Source: Aeromonas sanarellii (GTDB taxonomy: Bacteria; Pseudomonadota; Gammaproteobacteria; Enterobacterales; Aeromonadaceae). Taken from it: a DNA stretch of 64,000 nt. Below, piece by piece: positions 52,955 through 62,446 of this stretch (within the stretch, counting starts at the first letter, position 1; each line of letters starts with the position of its first letter). The notes under the pieces are model-generated. The model made no database searches, had not been told where the DNA came from, and saw nothing but the letters and a program-made list of their open reading frames with translations. Where the stretch lies: assembly GCF_000820085.1 (NCBI RefSeq), contig NZ_CDBN01000098.1, positions 62,001-126,000 of the forward strand. The letters run 5' to 3'. A program made the translations under genes and the position numbers.

Positions 52955-53053
52955 CCCGCCACCTCGCGGTGACGGGCCGGTGCATTACAGGAAACAGATC
53001 CCCTTTGCCTCCGGGGCAGGTCCGCCCCGGGTCGGCATCACAGGAAACTGGTG
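52955..53053 (-). repeat. deoB-deoD intercistronic region: echo of the deoB end and two hairpins
   Basis: The deoB stop region (53028-53053; CATCACAGGAAACTGGT on the + strand) recurs at 52973-53000 (CATTACAGGAAACAGAT), 14 of 17 bases alike with a 53-bp period. Between the copies is the stem CCGGGGC (53011-53017) / GCCCCGG (53024-53030). A second stem, CCCGCCACC (52955-52963) / GGTGACGGG (52968-52976), lies nearer deoD. These may stabilise or cleave the operon mRNA. Confidence 0.65.
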
Positions 53054-54246
53054 CCGTATTGCAGCTTGGGCAGACCGTGGTAGGCCGCGATGCTCTGGCC
53101 GATGTCGGCGAAGGTCTCGCGACGGCCAACGGAACCCGCCTTGACCGGCTTGCCGTAGAACAGCACAGGGATGTATTCGCGGGTGTGATCGGTGCCGCTC
53201 CAGGTCGGATCGCAGCCGTGGTCGGCGGTCAGCACCACCACGTCGCCATCCTGCATCAGCGCGAACAGCTCGGGCAGACGGGAGTCGAAGTACTCCAGCG
53301 CATCGGCGTAGCCCTTCACGTCGCGGCGGTGACCGTAGGAGGAGTCGAAGTCCACGAAGTTGGTGAAGACGATGGTGTTGTCACCGGCGGCCTTCACCTC
53401 TTCCAGGGTTCGGTCCCACAGCTCGGTCAGGCCGGTGCCCTTCACCTGCTTGGTGATGCCCTGCTGGGCATAGATGTCGGCGATCTTGCCGATGGAAACC
53501 ACCTGGCCACCCGCCTCCTTCATGTAGTCCAGCACGGTCGGCGCCGGCGGCAGCACGGAGTAGTCGTGGCGATTGCCGGTGCGCTTGAAGTTGCCCTTGC
53601 CGCTGCCCACGAACGGACGCGCGATGACGCGGCCGATGTTGTAGGGCTCCAGCAGCTCGCGCACTATGTGGCACAGCTCATAGAGCTTCTCGAGGCCATA
53701 GGTCTCTTCGTGGCAGGCGATCTGGAACACGGAGTCGGCAGAGGTGTAGAGGATCGGCTTGCCGGTGCGCATGTGCTCTTCGCCCAGATCATCCAACACC
53801 TGGGTGCCGGAGGCGTGGCAGTTGCCGAGGTAACCGGGCAGACCGGCCTTCTCGACGATGGCGTCCAGCAGCTCCTGCGGGAAGCTGTTGTGGTGATCGT
53901 GGAAATAGCCCCACTCGAACAACACGGGCACGCCGGCGATCTCCCAGTGACCGGACGGGGTGTCCTTGCCGGAGGAGAGCTCCTGGGCGAAGCCGTAGGC
54001 GCCGATCACCTCGACATCCTTCTTCAACCCGGCCGGGAAGGTGCCGCTCGCGAGTTCACCCGCGTGACCCAGACCCAGCTTGTTGAGGTTCGGCAGATTG
54101 AGAGGGCCGCGGCCCTCGATCTCACCGGAGGCGCAGGCCTTGGCGATATGGCCAAGGGTGTTGGCGCCCACATCACCGAACTTGTCGGCATCGGCGGCAG
54201 CGCCGATACCGAAAGAGTCCATCATCAGAATAAAGGTACGTTTCAT
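53038..54246 (-). CDS. deoB: Phosphopentomutase
   Basis: A 402-residue alkaline-phosphatase-superfamily mutase converting (deoxy)ribose-1-phosphate to the 5-phosphate. The metal sites are [28 protein letters not shown], cut as [18 protein letters not shown], and the phospho-acceptor Thr in GANTLGHIA. Starts 14 bp after deoA; TTTCCTG ends the frame. Confidence 0.97.
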   Translation of the reverse strand: MKRTFILMMDSFGIGAAADADKFGDVGANTLGHIAKACASGEIEGRGPLNLPNLNKLGLGHAGELASGTFPAGLKKDVEVIGAYGFAQELSSGKDTPSGHWEIAGVPVLFEWGYFHDHHNSFPQELLDAIVEKAGLPGYLGNCHASGTQVLDDLGEEHMRTGKPILYTSADSVFQIACHEETYGLEKLYELCHIVRELLEPYNIGRVIARPFVGSGKGNFKRTGNRHDYSVLPPAPTVLDYMKEAGGQVVSIGKIADIYAQQGITKQVKGTGLTELWDRTLEEVKAAGDNTIVFTNFVDFDSSYGHRRDVKGYADALEYFDSRLPELFALMQDGDVVVLTADHGCDPTWSGTDHTREYIPVLFYGKPVKAGSVGRRETFADIGQSIAAYHGLPKLQYGTSFL

Positions 54247-54260
54247 GGGACTTCCCCTTG

Positions 54261-55592
54261 TTACAAATCAGCCAGACCGATGCGACGGTAAACCTCGGGC
54301 AGCGCCTGGGGTCGGGTGTCGCCGATCTTGACGGCAGCCTGCACCATGCGGGCTGCCTCGGCAAATTGAGCCTCTGTCTGAGCGTGGATCAGGGCGAGCG
54401 GCTTGTCAGCCTCGACGCTCTGACCCAGGCGGATAAAGTCGGTCAGACCGACGGCGTAGTCGAGCTTGTCGCTGGCGGCGCGGCGACCACCACCCATGGC
54501 GACCACGGCCAGGCCCAGTTCGCGGGTATCCATGGCGGTCACGAAACCACTGCTGGCGGCATAGACGGGGCGCACTATGGCGGCCTTGGGCAGATAGCTG
54601 TCGTGGCGCTCGATGAAGTCGGCGGGACCGCCGAGGCCGGTCACCATGCGACCGAAGATCTCGGCAGCCTTGCCGTTGTCCAGCACCGCCTGCAGCTTGG
54701 CACGGGCCTCCGCATCGCTCTGGGCCAGGCCGGCGGAGATCAGCATCTCTGCGCACAGGGCCATGGTCACTTCGTGGATGCGCGGGTTGCGATAGGCACC
54801 GGTCAGGTAACGCACCGCCTCGCGTACTTCCACCGCGTTGCCGGCGCTGGAGGCCAGCACCTGGTTCATGTCGGTCAGCAAGGCAGAAGTACGGCAGCCG
54901 GCGCCGTTGGCCACCGCGACTATGCTCTTGGCCAGCTCTTCAGATGCTTCAAATGTCGGCATAAAGGCGCCGGAGCCCACTTTCACGTCCATCACCAGCG
55001 CTTCGAGCCCGGAGGCGAGCTTCTTGGAGAGGATGGAGCCGGTGATCATGGCGATGGATTCCACGGTGGCCGTGATGTCGCGCACCGCATAGATGCGCTT
55101 GTCGGCCGGGGCGAGATCGCCAGTCTGGCCTATGATGGCGACCCCGGCCTCCTTCACCACCTTCAGGAAGCGATCGTTGTCCACCGAGGTCTGATAGCCG
55201 GGAATGGCATCCAGCTTGTCCAAGGTACCGCCGGTGTGGCCCAGGCCACGGCCGGAGATCATCGGCACGAAACCGCCGCAGGCGGCGACCATGGGGCCCA
55301 GCATCAGGGAGACGACGTCACCCACGCCACCAGTAGAGTGCTTGTCGACGATGGGGCCACCCAGATTGAGGTGGTCCCAGGTCAGCACCATGCCGGAGTC
55401 GCGCATGGCGCAGGTCAGGGCAACCCGCTCGTCCATGGTCATGTCCTGGAAGTAGACCGCCATGGCGAGCGCCGCGATCTGCCCCTCGCCGATGGTGTTG
55501 TTGGTAATGCCCTGAATGAAGAATTGAATCTCTTGGGTACTGAGCGCTTCACCGTTGCGCTTCTTGCGAATAATTTCTTGAGGCAAAAACAT
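54261..55592 (-). CDS. deoA: Thymidine phosphorylase
   Basis: A 443-residue glycosyltransferase family 3 enzyme ([20 protein letters not shown]; the phosphate-binding [45 protein letters not shown]). It splits thymidine and deoxyuridine. Second gene of the deo operon, 83 bp after deoC with intercistronic hairpins. Confidence 0.97.
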   Translation of the reverse strand: MFLPQEIIRKKRNGEALSTQEIQFFIQGITNNTIGEGQIAALAMAVYFQDMTMDERVALTCAMRDSGMVLTWDHLNLGGPIVDKHSTGGVGDVVSLMLGPMVAACGGFVPMISGRGLGHTGGTLDKLDAIPGYQTSVDNDRFLKVVKEAGVAIIGQTGDLAPADKRIYAVRDITATVESIAMITGSILSKKLASGLEALVMDVKVGSGAFMPTFEASEELAKSIVAVANGAGCRTSALLTDMNQVLASSAGNAVEVREAVRYLTGAYRNPRIHEVTMALCAEMLISAGLAQSDAEARAKLQAVLDNGKAAEIFGRMVTGLGGPADFIERHDSYLPKAAIVRPVYAASSGFVTAMDTRELGLAVVAMGGGRRAASDKLDYAVGLTDFIRLGQSVEADKPLALIHAQTEAQFAEAARMVQAAVKIGDTRPQALPEVYRRIGLADL

Positions 55593-55605
55593 CTTTCATT
55601 CCCTC

Positions 55606-55666
55606 CGTGCGTCACGCACGAACACAGACCGAACAGGATCCTAAGAGGGGGCGGCGCACCGCCCCC
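55606..55666 (-). promoter_or_regulatory. Two intercistronic hairpins between deoC and deoA
   Basis: CGTGCGT-C-ACGCACG (55606-55620) and GGGGGCGG/CCGCCCCC with loop CGCA (55647-55666). Neither has a U-tract, so an mRNA stability or processing role is more likely than termination. Confidence 0.6.
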
Positions 55667-55675
55667 TGCCGTCGC

Positions 55676-56449
55676 TTAGTAACCGCTGGTGTTGGCCGGC
55701 TTGTCGCCGTGCCCCAGAGTTGCCAGCAGGCTGGCCAGCAGGCTGGAGGCACCGAAGCGGAAGGTGCGGGCGGATACCCAGTCCTTGCCCAGGATCTCTT
55801 CGGCCATGGCGAGGTACTCACCGGCCACGGCGGCGTCCTTCACACCACCCGCCGGCTTGAAGCCGACTTTCGGATCCTTGGCCTTGATCACTTCCATCAT
55901 GATGCGGGCCGCTTCCGGGGTCGCGTTCACCGGCACCTTGCCGGTGGAGGTCTTGATGAAGTCGGCACCGGCGTCGATGGAGATCTCGGAGGCGCGGCGG
56001 ATCAGCGCTTCTTCTTTCAGCTCGCCGGTCTCGATGATCACCTTCAGCAGCACCTTGGCACCACAGGCTTCCTTACAAGCTTTGACCAGATCGAAACCGA
56101 CCTGTTCATTGCCAGCCATGAAGGCACGGTAGGGGAAGACCACGTCCACTTCATCGGCACCGTAAGCGACGGCGGCACGGGTCTCGGCCACGGCGATCTC
56201 GATGTCGTCGTTGCCGTGGGGGAAGTTGGTCACGGTCGCGATGCGCACGTCGGCGGCGCCGATCTCACGCAGGGTCTTGCGCGCGATGGGGATGAAACGG
56301 GGATAGATGCAGACGGCGGCGGTGAGGCCGGCCGGGGACTTGGCCTTGCGGCACAGATCGATCACCTTCTGATCGGTGTCGTCATCGTTCAGGGTGGTCA
56401 GGTCCATCAGGTTCAGGGCACGTTGGGCGGCCAGTTTCAGATCAGTCAT
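55676..56449 (-). CDS. deoC: Deoxyribose-phosphate aldolase
   Basis: A 257-residue class I aldolase splitting deoxyribose-5-phosphate to acetaldehyde and glyceraldehyde-3-phosphate. The Schiff-base Lys lies in [10 protein letters not shown], and the second Lys in [10 protein letters not shown]. First gene of deoC-A-B-D. GGAGACAT precedes ATG 56449. Confidence 0.97.
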   Translation of the reverse strand: MTDLKLAAQRALNLMDLTTLNDDDTDQKVIDLCRKAKSPAGLTAAVCIYPRFIPIARKTLREIGAADVRIATVTNFPHGNDDIEIAVAETRAAVAYGADEVDVVFPYRAFMAGNEQVGFDLVKACKEACGAKVLLKVIIETGELKEEALIRRASEISIDAGADFIKTSTGKVPVNATPEAARIMMEVIKAKDPKVGFKPAGGVKDAAVAGEYLAMAEEILGKDWVSARTFRFGASSLLASLLATLGHGDKPANTSGY

Positions 56450-56840
56450 GCTATGTCTCCAAAGTCTTGATAAGCCCCATCACCCGCGAACGGCCGTCAC
56501 CGCACACTGAGGGTCGGCAAGAGACGCTCCCGGAGCAACGGGATATGGAATTGCAGCGCAAATGCACAGGCAATACGGCTGCAAATAAGGCAAGAGCCCT
56601 GTCACTTTCTTACAAAAGTGCGGACTTGGTTCCATGAAGACTTGAGAAAGGCAGACAAGGTCTGACCCGACTTCCCAATCAATTCCATTTGACCGCCAAC
56701 ACCCGAATTCATCGGGCATTAGTCAATGCCAGCACCCTGCTGGCATCGCCTATTTCAGCCGAGATACCCCGTGTTTGCAAGCCGGATTTGCCAATTTCAG
56801 AGGTACCTCACACCCGGCAAATCCAGCACTGTAAGGTGCT
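56450..56840. other. Regulatory stretch upstream of deoC
   Basis: About 390 bp without a credible gene. It contains TGCA-rich half-sites (TTGCAGCGCAAATGCA at about 56551-56566, GGCTGCAAA at 56576) of the kind bound by CytR, and two hairpins: CCCGA/TCGGG (56702-56716) and ATGCCAGCA/TGCTGGCAT with loop CCC (56725-56745). A weak stem near 56826 may end xapX. I could not fix a deoC promoter. Confidence 0.5.
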
Positions 56841-57011
56841 TTAGGAGAAGAAGCGGGTCAGGATCCAGGAGTAGGCAATCCCTCCCAGATACACCCCCAC
56901 AATCCCCATTACCCCGGACAGTACGGGAGGCGCCGGGATCGGCAACTTGAGGAAAGAAAACAACACCCCAACGATAAAGCCGGCCGCCATTGCCAGTAGC
57001 ACTTCATTCAT
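56841..57011 (-). CDS. XapX-domain small membrane protein
   Basis: A 56-residue protein with two hydrophobic helices (MNEVLLAMAAGFIVGVLFSF; PPVLSGVMGIVGVYLGG), the short XapX/DUF1427 form found near nucleoside genes. Strong GGAGG before ATG 57011. Lies between the CNT transporter and the deo operon in the same direction. A role in nucleoside transport or metabolism is suggested only by position. Confidence 0.85.
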   Translation of the reverse strand: MNEVLLAMAAGFIVGVLFSFLKLPIPAPPVLSGVMGIVGVYLGGIAYSWILTRFFS

Positions 57012-57134
57012 AGAACCTCCGATTTGACTCATTTTATTATTAGTCTAGAAAGGAAAACGGTTGTCACCGCTCCAAACGAGAACGCCACAGCAAGTCGCTG
57101 TGGCGTTCGTCTTTACCCTCACGGTCAGGCAGTA

Positions 57135-58409
57135 TTACATGCCGGACAGCGCCAGGAAGAAGCCTGCGATGGTGGCAGACATCAGGTTGGACAGAGAACC
57201 TGCCAGCACGGCCTTCAGACCGAACTTGGCGATGGTGCCGCGACGGTTCGGAGCCATGGAGCCCAGACCACCCAGCAGGATGGCGACGGAGGACAGGTTG
57301 GCGAAGCCGCACAGGGCGAAGGAGATGATGGCCTTAGTGTGCTCGGACATGGCCACGCCGTTGATCAGCACTTCATCCTTCAGGTAGGGGGCGAAATTCA
57401 GGTAGGCCACGAACTCGTTCACCACCAGCTTCTGACCGATGAAGGAGCCGGCGACCACGGCTTCGCTCCAGGGCACACCGATCAGGAAGGCCAGCGGGGA
57501 GAACAGCCAGCCCAGCAGCAGTTCCAGGGAGAGCTGCGGATAGCCGAACCAGCCACCCACGCCGGAGAAGATGCCGTTGATCATGGCGATGAGGCCGATG
57601 AAGGCCAGCAGCATGGCGCCGACGTTCAGAGCCAGTTGCAGACCGGCGGAAGCACCGGCGGCGGCGGCATCGATCACGTTGGCCGGCTTGTCGTCCAGCT
57701 CGCCCTCGGCGGTATTCTCGTCGTAGCTGGGGGTCTCGGTTTCCGGTACCAGCAGCTTGGCGAACAGCAGACCACCCGGGGCGGCCATGAAGGAGGCGGC
57801 GATCAGGTATTCCATCTTGACGCCCATGGAGGCGTAACCGGCCAGCACGGAACCGGCAACGGAGGCCAGGCCACCACACATGACGGCGAACAGCTCGGAG
57901 TCGGTCATCTTGGAGATGAAGGGGCGCACCACCAGCGGGGCTTCAGTCTGGCCGACGAAGATGTTGGCAGTGGCTGACAGGGACTCGGTACGGGAGGTGC
58001 CCAGCACCTTCTGCAGACCGCCACCCAGCAGCTTGATTACCCACTGCATGATGCCGAGGTAATACAGAACCGCAATCAGGGAAGAGAAGAAGATGATGAC
58101 GGGCAGGACACGGAAGGCGAAGATGAAACCACCGCCACCGAACACTTCGAACATCTTGTTGCTGACCAGACCACCGAACAGGAATTCGATGCCGTTCTGA
58201 CCATAACCGATGACGCTGGAAACGGCATCGGATACGCCCACCAGGATGTCGCGGCCAACCGGGACGTACAGCACGAAGGCACCCAGGCCGGCTTGGATTG
58301 CAAAGGCACCGGCGACGGTACGCACTCTTATTGCTTTGCGATTACTGGAAAATAGCACCGCGATAAGGACGAGCGTTGCCATCCCTACCAGACCCATTAT
58401 CAGATTCAT
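57135..58409 (-). CDS. Concentrative nucleoside transporter (Vibrio-type CNT)
   Basis: A 424-residue sodium-driven nucleoside symporter, closely resembling the structurally known V. cholerae CNT ([82 protein letters not shown]). The position before deo suggests it supplies deoxynucleosides to that pathway. A CRP site centred near -41 and a TATAAT -10 precede it, so cAMP-CRP activation is likely. Confidence 0.94.
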   Translation of the reverse strand: MNLIMGLVGMATLVLIAVLFSSNRKAIRVRTVAGAFAIQAGLGAFVLYVPVGRDILVGVSDAVSSVIGYGQNGIEFLFGGLVSNKMFEVFGGGGFIFAFRVLPVIIFFSSLIAVLYYLGIMQWVIKLLGGGLQKVLGTSRTESLSATANIFVGQTEAPLVVRPFISKMTDSELFAVMCGGLASVAGSVLAGYASMGVKMEYLIAASFMAAPGGLLFAKLLVPETETPSYDENTAEGELDDKPANVIDAAAAGASAGLQLALNVGAMLLAFIGLIAMINGIFSGVGGWFGYPQLSLELLLGWLFSPLAFLIGVPWSEAVVAGSFIGQKLVVNEFVAYLNFAPYLKDEVLINGVAMSEHTKAIISFALCGFANLSSVAILLGGLGSMAPNRRGTIAKFGLKAVLAGSLSNLMSATIAGFFLALSGM

Positions 58410-58486
58410 TATTCAGACTTCCTCTTTAGTAGCACCAGCCAGCTTGTTAACGATTTGTGTATTAAAGCCGCTAATCAAGGGTGCGC

Positions 58487-58492
58487 ATTATA
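58487..58492 (-). promoter_or_regulatory. -10 element of the CNT promoter
   Basis: Minus-strand TATAAT; transcription would start near 58480, about 70 bp before the CNT start codon. No strong -35 is seen, as expected for a CRP-dependent promoter. Confidence 0.65.
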
Positions 58493-58509
58493 CTAATTAC
58501 GGTGCGACA

Positions 58510-58531
58510 AAATAGAATACTGGTCACATTT
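58510..58531. promoter_or_regulatory. CRP site upstream of the CNT gene
   Basis: On the minus strand the 22-mer has a perfect AAATGTGA left half and a TTCTATTT right half (5 of 8 to TCACATTT). Its centre is about 40-41 bp upstream of the inferred start, the class II position. Confidence 0.65.
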
Positions 58532-58559
58532 TATAAGCCAGAAACGGGCTGAACATCGT

Positions 58560-59411
58560 TTAATTAGACCGAAAACGATTTTTATGGACGTTGTTTTTTA
58601 TCACATCGGCATCAATCGTTAACAAGGTGTTGCACTTTAATTTTCCCAGTGGGAAAAGTTGCCGGGTGGATTCATGTAACACCGATATAACATCCTCCAG
58701 CGGCTGCTGGCGCAATTGTGCCAGCATGTCGGCGATCACCGGCAGGCTCCCCGGGGTATTGATCTCCCCCTGTCGCCCCTGCAACGGCATGTCGGGGGCA
58801 TCGGTTTCCAGCACCAGGGCTTCCAGCGGCATGGCTCTGATCGCCTCCCGGGTCTTGTTGGCCCGCTCATAGCTGATGACGCCCCCTATCCCCAGCCTGA
58901 ACCCCAGCTGCCAGAACGCCTCTGCCTGATGCTGAGATCCGCTGAAGGCGTGGATGACCCCCCCTCTCGCCGGCTTGAAGCGCCGCAGTATCTTGGCGAC
59001 GGTGTCATTGGCCCGCACCGAGTGGACGATGAGGGGCAGATCGTAAGTCATGGCCAGCCTTACTTGCGCCTCGAACATCTCGATCTGCCCCTCCTGAGAC
59101 ACCTGGGTGCGCAGATCCAGCCCGCACTCCCCGACCGCCACCAGCCCAGGGGGCCGGCTCGCCAGCAGGGACTCCAGCCTGGCCAGCACCCCCTCCGTCT
59201 GGGCCCCCACATACCAGGGATGGATCCCCAGCCCATAGCGGATCTCGTCGTGGCGCTCGGCCAGCGTCCTGATCCGTCCCCAGTTCTCCTCTCCCACGGC
59301 GGGGATGATATACTCGCCCACGCCCAACTGGCGCCACTGGACCAGCAGGGCCTCCCGCTCGGCATCGAAGACGGGAAAGTCCAGGTGGCAATGGGTGTCT
59401 ATCAGTTCCAT
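58560..59411 (-). CDS. yjjV: TatD-family metal-dependent hydrolase (YjjV-like)
   Basis: A 283-residue TIM-barrel nuclease/hydrolase: metal-binding [32 protein letters not shown] and ETDAPDMPL. In E. coli yjjV lies just upstream of the deo operon, as here. The C-terminal extension ([20 protein letters not shown]) is atypically basic and Asn-rich beyond the usual end near residue 260. Specificity unknown. Confidence 0.9.
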   Translation of the reverse strand: MELIDTHCHLDFPVFDAEREALLVQWRQLGVGEYIIPAVGEENWGRIRTLAERHDEIRYGLGIHPWYVGAQTEGVLARLESLLASRPPGLVAVGECGLDLRTQVSQEGQIEMFEAQVRLAMTYDLPLIVHSVRANDTVAKILRRFKPARGGVIHAFSGSQHQAEAFWQLGFRLGIGGVISYERANKTREAIRAMPLEALVLETDAPDMPLQGRQGEINTPGSLPVIADMLAQLRQQPLEDVISVLHESTRQLFPLGKLKCNTLLTIDADVIKNNVHKNRFRSN

Positions 59412-59451
59412 ATCGCGCCTATCCGTTTGTCGTACTCACTGGGTTCATCTC

Positions 59452-60066
59452 ATGTCAACACGCGTTTCCCGCGGCTTTACCCTGCTAGAACTGGTGCTGG
59501 TCATCGTCGTGCTGGGGATCCTGGCCGTCACCGCCCTGCCCCGTTTCATCAACATCCAGGACGATGCACTCAAGAGCAGCGTCTCGGCGACGGCGGGCAG
59601 TTTTGCCAGCGCCGTGCAGCTCGCCCACGCTGGCTGGGCGGTCAAGGTGAAGGGGGAGCCGCTGGCACTCTACAACTTTAGCGGCATGGGCAAGCAGGAT
59701 CTCGACATCAACCGCCATGGCTGGCCGGTGGGGACCAAGGAGGATCAGGGGGGTCAGGGCCCCGATGCAATCTTCCCCGGTGGCGACAGCGATCAGATCT
59801 CCGTCAGCAGCCGGGACGATTGCGAGAGCCTGTTCGGCGCCCTGCTCGACACCGACCTGACGGCAGCCGATGAACGCCATACAGATTCAAAAAGCGACTA
59901 TATCTCACGGCTGATCCCGGCCAATGATCAACTCGAAGGCAATCTGCGCCACGACAACTGCCGCTATATCCTGCGCGATTCCATCGGCCGCTTTCCGGCG
60001 TATCCGGAGGGGCTCTCGTTCGACTACAACAGCGTCACCGGCGCCGTGACGCGCAATTATCATTGA
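59452..60066 (+). CDS. Type IV (MSHA-like) pseudopilin
   Basis: A 204-residue prepilin-like protein. The short leader MSTRVSRG is followed by [20 protein letters not shown], with cleavage after Gly8 and Glu at +5. The globular domain has a Cys pair (DDCESLF, DNCRYIL) probably forming the D-loop disulfide. It resembles MSHA minor pilins but stands outside any pilus operon. The true start is ATG 59452. Its 3' end overlaps the opposite DUF5363 gene by 32 bp. Confidence 0.88.
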   Translation: MSTRVSRGFTLLELVLVIVVLGILAVTALPRFINIQDDALKSSVSATAGSFASAVQLAHAGWAVKVKGEPLALYNFSGMGKQDLDINRHGWPVGTKEDQGGQGPDAIFPGGDSDQISVSSRDDCESLFGALLDTDLTAADERHTDSKSDYISRLIPANDQLEGNLRHDNCRYILRDSIGRFPAYPEGLSFDYNSVTGAVTRNYH

Positions 60067-60208
60067 GGGCGTCGTCGCGCGTTTCTGGCGCATCCTCGTC
60101 TTCGTCATGGCGCACCGGCGCGCAACAGCGCCGGTTCTCCGGGGTGAGTCCCCACTCCTGGCACCAGGCGTCGTAGCGGGCGAGCCAGCGTAACAAGATA
60201 CCTTTCAT
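60035..60208 (-). CDS. DUF5363-like small protein, 57 aa
   Basis: A small protein ([38 protein letters not shown]) matching the compact DUF5363 pattern W-x-x-R/K-Y-D-x-W-C...GLTPE-x-R-x-C. Strong GGGAGGAAC before ATG 60208 decides the start. It lies after the GNAT gene in the same direction, and its 3' end is antisense to the pseudopilin end. Function unknown. Confidence 0.75.
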   Translation of the reverse strand: MKGILLRWLARYDAWCQEWGLTPENRRCCAPVRHDEDEDAPETRDDALNDNCASRRR

Positions 60209-60273
60209 CAGCGCGTTCCTCCCTTCATCAAGCCGTCGGACACTCTGTCGCCTCCCCCTCCAGGTCAGCCAAG

Positions 60274-60783
60274 TCATTGCGCTCCGGGCGGCAGCAGCAA
60301 CCCCATGCTGATCTCGTCCACGTAGCCATCATCCAGCCGATAGGCCCGCCGCCGCAACCCCTCGTCCCGGAAGCCGCACTTGCGATAGAGGGCGTGGGCC
60401 ACCTCGTTGTGGGCCATCACCCCCAGCTCCAACCGCTGGATCCCGAGCTCGCCGGCGGCCGCAATCAGGGTGCGCAGTAACCGCTCACCCCATCCCAGCC
60501 CGCGAACTCTCGACCGCAGCCCCATCACCACCAGGGCGCAGTGGCGGTTGCGCGCCAGGCCGCCGCCGATGAGCACGGCAAACCCTTGCACCTCCCCGGC
60601 CAGCACCAGCAGCCACATGGCCTGATTGGGGGCCGCCGCCATGGCCTCGAGCCGCTGGCGCTGCCCCTCGATATCCGAGGGGCGCTCCCCCGCCTCATAC
60701 AGCATGAAGCGGGTCTCCCTGTCCAGTTGCCCAAAGAAGTGATCCAGCGCCGCTGCATCCTCCACCCCTGCCAGACGAATCAT
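60274..60783 (-). CDS. GNAT-family N-acetyltransferase
   Basis: A 169-residue acetyl-CoA-dependent transferase with the motif A region RSRVRGLGWGERLLRTLIAA (R/Q-x-x-G-x-G/A) and LGVMAHNEVAHALYRKCGF, typical of RimI/YhhY-like enzymes. ATG 60783 is supported by the family N-terminus (MIRLAGVEDAAAL) and GGGAG upstream. Substrate unknown. Followed by the DUF5363-like gene. Confidence 0.88.
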   Translation of the reverse strand: MIRLAGVEDAAALDHFFGQLDRETRFMLYEAGERPSDIEGQRQRLEAMAAAPNQAMWLLVLAGEVQGFAVLIGGGLARNRHCALVVMGLRSRVRGLGWGERLLRTLIAAAGELGIQRLELGVMAHNEVAHALYRKCGFRDEGLRRRAYRLDDGYVDEISMGLLLPPGAQ

Positions 60784-60830
60784 CACCCCTGATCTCCCTG
60801 CCTGGTGGTTACACCGGTCCACGGCCATAA

Positions 60831-60858
60831 AAAAACGACTCCATTTGGAGTCGTTTTT
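60831..60858 (-). terminator. Terminator after the RlmD/RlmCD-like gene
   Basis: A perfect 13-bp stem AAAAACGACTCCA/TGGAGTCGTTTTT with loop TT and further T on the minus strand. Confidence 0.92.
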
Positions 60859-60883
60859 ATCAGAGCCATCTGGCTAATTCAAT

Positions 60884-62236
60884 TCAGGCCTTGGCCGGCA
60901 GGCTCAGACGAGCGACCGCTTCGACGTGCATGGAGTGCGGGAACATGTCCACCGGCTGCACCTCGTCCAGCACGAAGCCCTGCTTGACCAGCCAGGCGAG
61001 ATCCCGGGCCAGGGTCTGCGGGTTGCAGGAGACATAGACCAACCGGCGCGGGGCCATGGCGACCAGGGTCTGCAGCACCGCCTTGTCACAACCCTTGCGG
61101 GGGGGATCCATCACCACCACGTCGGCGGTCACGCCGTCGGCATGCAGCACGGGCATCAGCTGCTCCGCCTTGCCCACGTGGAATTCGGTGTGCTCGATGC
61201 CGTTCAGGGCCGCGTTGCGGCGGGCGTCGCTGATGGCGCTCTCCACCGACTCTATCCCCACCACCCTGGCGGCCTTGCCCGCCAGGAACAGGGAGATGGT
61301 GCCGATTCCGCAATAGATGTCGAACACCGTCTCGCTGCCGGTCAGCTCGCAATATTCCAGCGCCTTGGAGTAGAGCACGTCGGTCTGGCCCGGATTGTTC
61401 TGGAAGAAGGAGAGGGGCGAGATCTCGAACTCGAGCTCGTGGATCTTGTCGCGGATCACCCCGCTACCCAGCAGCACCCGGTTCTTGTCGCCCAGGATGC
61501 GGTTGGTGCGTTCGCCATTGATGTTCTGCACCAGGGTAGTGACGGGCAGATCGCTTAAGCACGCCAGCAACTCGGCCTCGAACGGCAGCTCCTCGCCCAG
61601 GGTCACCAGCACCACCATCAGCTCGCCGCTCTTGAAGCCCTTGCGGGTCATCAGGTTGCGTATGCAGCCGGTGTGGGCCACCTCGTCGTAGGCCGCGACC
61701 TCGTGCTCGCGCATCCACTGGCGCACCCGGGCGTTGAGCTCGACGTGGAGCGAGTCCTGCACCGCGCAATCGTCGGCGGTGATGAGATCGTGGGAGTGCT
61801 TGCGATAGAAGCCGATCTCGGCCCCCGCCTCGCTGCCGCGCACGGCATACTGCGCCTTGTTGCGATAGGCGAAGGGGCTGTCCATGCCGAGGATGGGATT
61901 GACGATGGTCTCGCCCAGCCCCATCTGCTCCAGCGCGCTCTGCACTAGAGTCTGCTTGAGAGCGAGCTGGGCCGGGTAGGCCAGCGGGCGCACCTGGCAG
62001 CCACCGCACTCTGTGTTGGGGCAGAAATCGGGCACCCGATCGGCAGAGGGCCCGGTCAGCTCGACCAGCTTGCCGTGCAGGTAGTTGGGCTTGACCTCGG
62101 TCAACTCGACCAACGCCTGCTCACCGGGCAGCAGACCCTCGACAAACAGGGGGCGATCGAACAGGCGACCCTTGCCATCCCCCTTGTCGGTCAGTTCCAG
62201 AATATCGATCCGATGTTGGTGTCCCACTAACGGCAT
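60884..62236 (-). CDS. TrmA/RumA-family 23S rRNA (uracil-C5)-methyltransferase
   Basis: A 450-residue SAM-dependent enzyme: N-terminal TRAM domain (1-65), iron-sulfur cluster cysteines (CPNTECGGCQ), SAM motif DIYCGIGTISLFLAGKA, VVMDPPRKGCD and the catalytic Cys in YVSCNPQTLARDL. The catalytic half (NPGQTDVLYSKALEYCELTG; PVDMFPHSMHVEAVA) resembles the RlmCD/YefA group common in Firmicutes more than E. coli RlmD, so the target uridine (1939 or 747) is uncertain. The usual FFQVNP reads FFQNNP. ATG 62236 has GGAG seven bases upstream. Confidence 0.85.
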   Translation of the reverse strand: MPLVGHQHRIDILELTDKGDGKGRLFDRPLFVEGLLPGEQALVELTEVKPNYLHGKLVELTGPSADRVPDFCPNTECGGCQVRPLAYPAQLALKQTLVQSALEQMGLGETIVNPILGMDSPFAYRNKAQYAVRGSEAGAEIGFYRKHSHDLITADDCAVQDSLHVELNARVRQWMREHEVAAYDEVAHTGCIRNLMTRKGFKSGELMVVLVTLGEELPFEAELLACLSDLPVTTLVQNINGERTNRILGDKNRVLLGSGVIRDKIHELEFEISPLSFFQNNPGQTDVLYSKALEYCELTGSETVFDIYCGIGTISLFLAGKAARVVGIESVESAISDARRNAALNGIEHTEFHVGKAEQLMPVLHADGVTADVVVMDPPRKGCDKAVLQTLVAMAPRRLVYVSCNPQTLARDLAWLVKQGFVLDEVQPVDMFPHSMHVEAVARLSLPAKA

Positions 62237-62400
62237 GAGCGGCTCCGAAGGCGTATAAGAAAGGGTGGCGGCAGGGCTGACCCGGCGACCCCGCATAAAG
62301 GGTGGCAGAGTTTAGCGAAGATCCGCCCAAAATGCAGGCACTAAACCGCCTCTTCATGCAAATAACGACGGGGCCCCTTCCCCGCCCCGTAGCGCCATAA

Positions 62401-62426
62401 AAAAACCGCCGGGCAATGCCGGCGGT
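62401..62426 (-). terminator. Terminator after amtB
   Basis: The stem ACCGCCGG/CCGGCGGT with loop CATTGC is followed by TTTTT on the minus strand. Confidence 0.88.
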
Positions 62427-62446
62427 CTCGAGTCAGGGGAAGGGGA

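Noticed and set aside
56590..56640. CRP site upstream of deoC
   Set aside because: The best match (TTGTA-N6-TGACA on the minus strand) agrees at only about 6 of 10 core positions, too weak to list.
56480..56719. 79-codon minus frame upstream of deoC
   Set aside because: No ribosome-binding site, no domain, lies in a region with operator-like elements.
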